From Capnocytophaga periodontitidis (GTDB lineage: Bacteria; Bacteroidota; Bacteroidia; Flavobacteriales; Flavobacteriaceae): 64,000 nt of DNA. Made by a program: the position numbers and the translations under genes. Numbering within the stretch: position 1 is the first letter of the stretch; each line of letters begins with the position of its first letter. The stretch spans positions 496,001 through 560,000 of the forward strand of contig NZ_JAEFDB010000001.1 of assembly GCF_016126015.1 (NCBI RefSeq), read 5' to 3'. Under the pieces are notes generated by a model. The model was not told the DNA's origin and searched no databases. It saw only the letters and a program-made list of their open reading frames with translations. Shown piece by piece: positions 62,316 to 64,000 of this stretch.

Positions 62316-64000
62316 TTATCTAAACGATACGATATTAGGCAAGCGTTGAGAAAAACTATGCAATCTAAAATCGTCGTTGGTAACGCCTGTAAATTTGAAG
62401 ATATTGTTACCTGTACCTGGGATATTAGGATAATACCCAAAGGAGAATTGTATAGCTCCAAAGGGAAAATAGTCGTTGGAGATATAGAAACCTATGGAAA
62501 CCTTAGAGTATACTTCTGTTTTTAGAAAGGCAGTATTTTCCCTGCCTATAAAACCTATATCGGCTGAGAGAAACGGGCTAAACCTAAAACCTATCAGCTG
62601 AAAAGGAGCATATACTTGCGTTTGTGAGGTGAGAATAAGTTTGCGTGTGCCGTATACTTCACGACTACTGAAGCCTAAGATACCATTAGATTCGTTTAAG
62701 TTGATCCTGTCTCGCTGGTATACATTTCGGTTAAAACCTACTACAAATGAGGAGCGCAAGAACTGACGAAAATGCCAATCGCCTATGTCGAACAATTTAC
62801 TGAAATAGGTGCCTTCACCTTTTAGCACAGTTTCTTTGTTCGTGCCGTCCTTGAAGAAAGTGCCTACCTCAAAGTTTATAGAATGATAACCACGCTTTGT
62901 ATAGTTTGCCTCAGCAAAGCCTATACCGAGATAGGGCAAAGTAGCGTAGTTCTTTCGCAGTATCCCTGAGGTGAGAAACAAAGAGCGTCCTATTCCTACG
63001 TCTTCGATATCGCCGTTGCGAAATATATAGCGGTCTTTTATAAAACCTGTACTATTGAGGCTGAATTGGGTGAGATATAGGTTCTCGTTGCCGTAATATT
63101 GCTCGGGGTCTATCTCGGGAGAAGGTTTCTCGTAATAATTAATATTGCGAAAACGCCCAGCTATGATAAAGTTATTGATGCGCTTGTTTTCTACTTTTCT
63201 GAGGGGCTTTACCCAACTACCAAAAGCATCGAAGGTGCGTGTCATTAGGATAGGAATATAGATAGAGTCGCGATAACTAATACCTTCGTCTTCATATCGG
63301 TATTCGTAGTACCCTAAGCGCCCCGACCAGCGTGCCAAAGGTGAATACAGCGGTCGCTCTACCTGTATGCTCTTTGAAAAATAGTTCTCGTAATCAGAAT
63401 AATAACTGGTTCGCACATTGATGTAAGTGTTTTTGATGTTTCTCACCACATAGTTAAAACCTTTGCCATTGTTTCCGATTCCTGAAAAGTATTGTTGATA
63501 GGTGAGCGAGAGTTCGTGTCCTATCCCAAAGAGATTTTGCTCGGTAAGTCGTGTCCAGCCTCTACTGCCTGCCAAGTCCCCGTCGACGTATATAGACCAG
63601 CTATCGAGCACATTCACTTGCACATCTACTGAATCGGAGGTTTGACTCACAGGGATAGCACGCACTTGTGCCCTACGGATATACCGCTGATTGCGCAATA
63701 CGCGCTCGGTTTCACTCAGCAAAAGGGTATCTAAGGGCTTGTCTTTTTTAAACAGGAGAAACTTGCGTACCGTACTTTCGCGGGTTTTCACGTGAAGTGC
63801 ATTGCCAAAACGCTCCAAACGAGTGTTTGGTACTTTGTTTAAATCTCTTTCGTCAAACCCAAAAGGGTCTAAGGTAGTAATAACGATATTTCTAATGATT
63901 TTCCCTTGATAAGAAGGGGCTTTTTTAGGAGTAACGGTAGAGGTGCTTGTACCTTCCGATGTCTTTTCCTCAATTATAATAAAGTTATTGAGATTTTTAG
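62316..64000 (-). CDS. Outer-membrane beta-barrel protein with POTRA-like N-terminus (5' partial)
   Basis: The frame is open to the right edge; the first ATG/TTG inside is not the true start. The visible N-terminal part (GKIIRNIVITTLDPFG, KPLDTLLLSETERVLRNQRYIRRAQV, DSVDVQVNVLDSWSIYVDGD) resembles a POTRA-type periplasmic repeat, followed by many amphipathic strands and a C-terminal Phe-Arg end (IVSFR), as in Omp85-like surface proteins. Large aromatic and glycine content suits a barrel. It may be an Omp85-like assembly or export protein. A search would decide. Confidence 0.7.
   Translation of the reverse strand, partial: KNLNNFIIIEEKTSEGTSTSTVTPKKAPSYQGKIIRNIVITTLDPFGFDERDLNKVPNTRLERFGNALHVKTRESTVRKFLLFKKDKPLDTLLLSETERVLRNQRYIRRAQVRAIPVSQTSDSVDVQVNVLDSWSIYVDGDLAGSRGWTRLTEQNLFGIGHELSLTYQQYFSGIGNNGKGFNYVVRNIKNTYINVRTSYYSDYENYFSKSIQVERPLYSPLARWSGRLGYYEYRYEDEGISYRDSIYIPILMTRTFDAFGSWVKPLRKVENKRINNFIIAGRFRNINYYEKPSPEIDPEQYYGNENLYLTQFSLNSTGFIKDRYIFRNGDIEDVGIGRSLFLTSGILRKNYATLPYLGIGFAEANYTKRGYHSINFEVGTFFKDGTNKETVLKGEGTYFSKLFDIGDWHFRQFLRSSFVVGFNRNVYQRDRINLNESNGILGFSSREVYGTRKLILTSQTQVYAPFQLIGFRFSPFLSADIGFIGRENTAFLKTEVYSKVSIGFYISNDYFPFGAIQFSFGYYPNIPGTGNNIFKFTGVTNDDFRLHSFSQRLPNIVSFR

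Overview
The window looks like the chromosome of a member of the Bacteroidota, class Flavobacteriia, most probably Capnocytophaga or a close relative (an inference from gene content and style, not from a search). Three things support this. At least a dozen intergenic regions carry the Bacteroidota housekeeping promoter, TTTG-N19/20-TAnnTTTG. Start codons mostly lack Shine-Dalgarno sequences. Periplasmic S9 and M16 peptidases, relaxed lipoboxes, Bacteroidota-type phage proteins (holin, DUF6712-like, DUF5053-like) and a Rel/ClpS/Lon/GyrA core set are all present.

Positions 1 to about 20.6 kb are the right part of a prophage; its left end lies outside the window. On the + strand in order: a 5'-truncated tail-fibre-like gene, an AT-rich accessory gene, a lysis cassette (holin, GH73 endolysin, candidate one-piece spanin), four tail/baseplate-like genes including a small nucleotidyltransferase-like protein, a DUF6712-like gene, and small and large terminase. 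A strong terminator closes this block. A 1.4-kb region with few genes follows: a candidate small RNA, a highly folded RNA segment that also encodes a 36-residue peptide, a 46-residue membrane peptide and a DUF5053-like protein. A second late block has its own promoter and runs portal-like protein, tape measure and three small tail/head genes. It converges on a tyrosine integrase read from the minus strand next to an initiator tRNA-Met gene, the likely attachment site. No major capsid, prohead protease or major tail protein is recognisable here.

From 20.6 to 64 kb the region is host chromosome. It holds alanine racemase and a crotonase-family gene; tRNA-Ala; folE and lon; an RND pump without partner genes; a bacilliredoxin divergent from a CoA-transferase/hydrolase plus DUF4199-like pair; an acyltransferase-like membrane protein with an S9 peptidase; prfA; fumC; and an M16 peptidase. 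Next comes a five-gene minus-strand operon (cutC, metallophosphoesterase, murG, YwqK-like, murC), then an esterase, a zinc-finger/TerD-like protein and gyrA. The right end has a CesA-like glycosyltransferase, a small accessory group (immunity-like protein, lipoprotein, NMO/FabK-like oxidoreductase, STM3941-like membrane protein and a decayed membrane gene), tRNA-Gly, trmH-rel, an exonuclease, clpS and a 5'-truncated outer-membrane barrel gene.

The most unusual element is the folded RNA/peptide segment at 10.6-10.9 kb. One strand segment can pair in two mutually exclusive ways, 14-bp inverted repeats bracket it, and promoter-like elements face each other across it. Also notable are the candidate one-piece spanin, a cluster of dispersed repeats absorbed into phage coding sequence at 17.3-18.8 kb, the shared TTTC promoter element in the prophage, and the TerD-like protein behind a hairpin leader.
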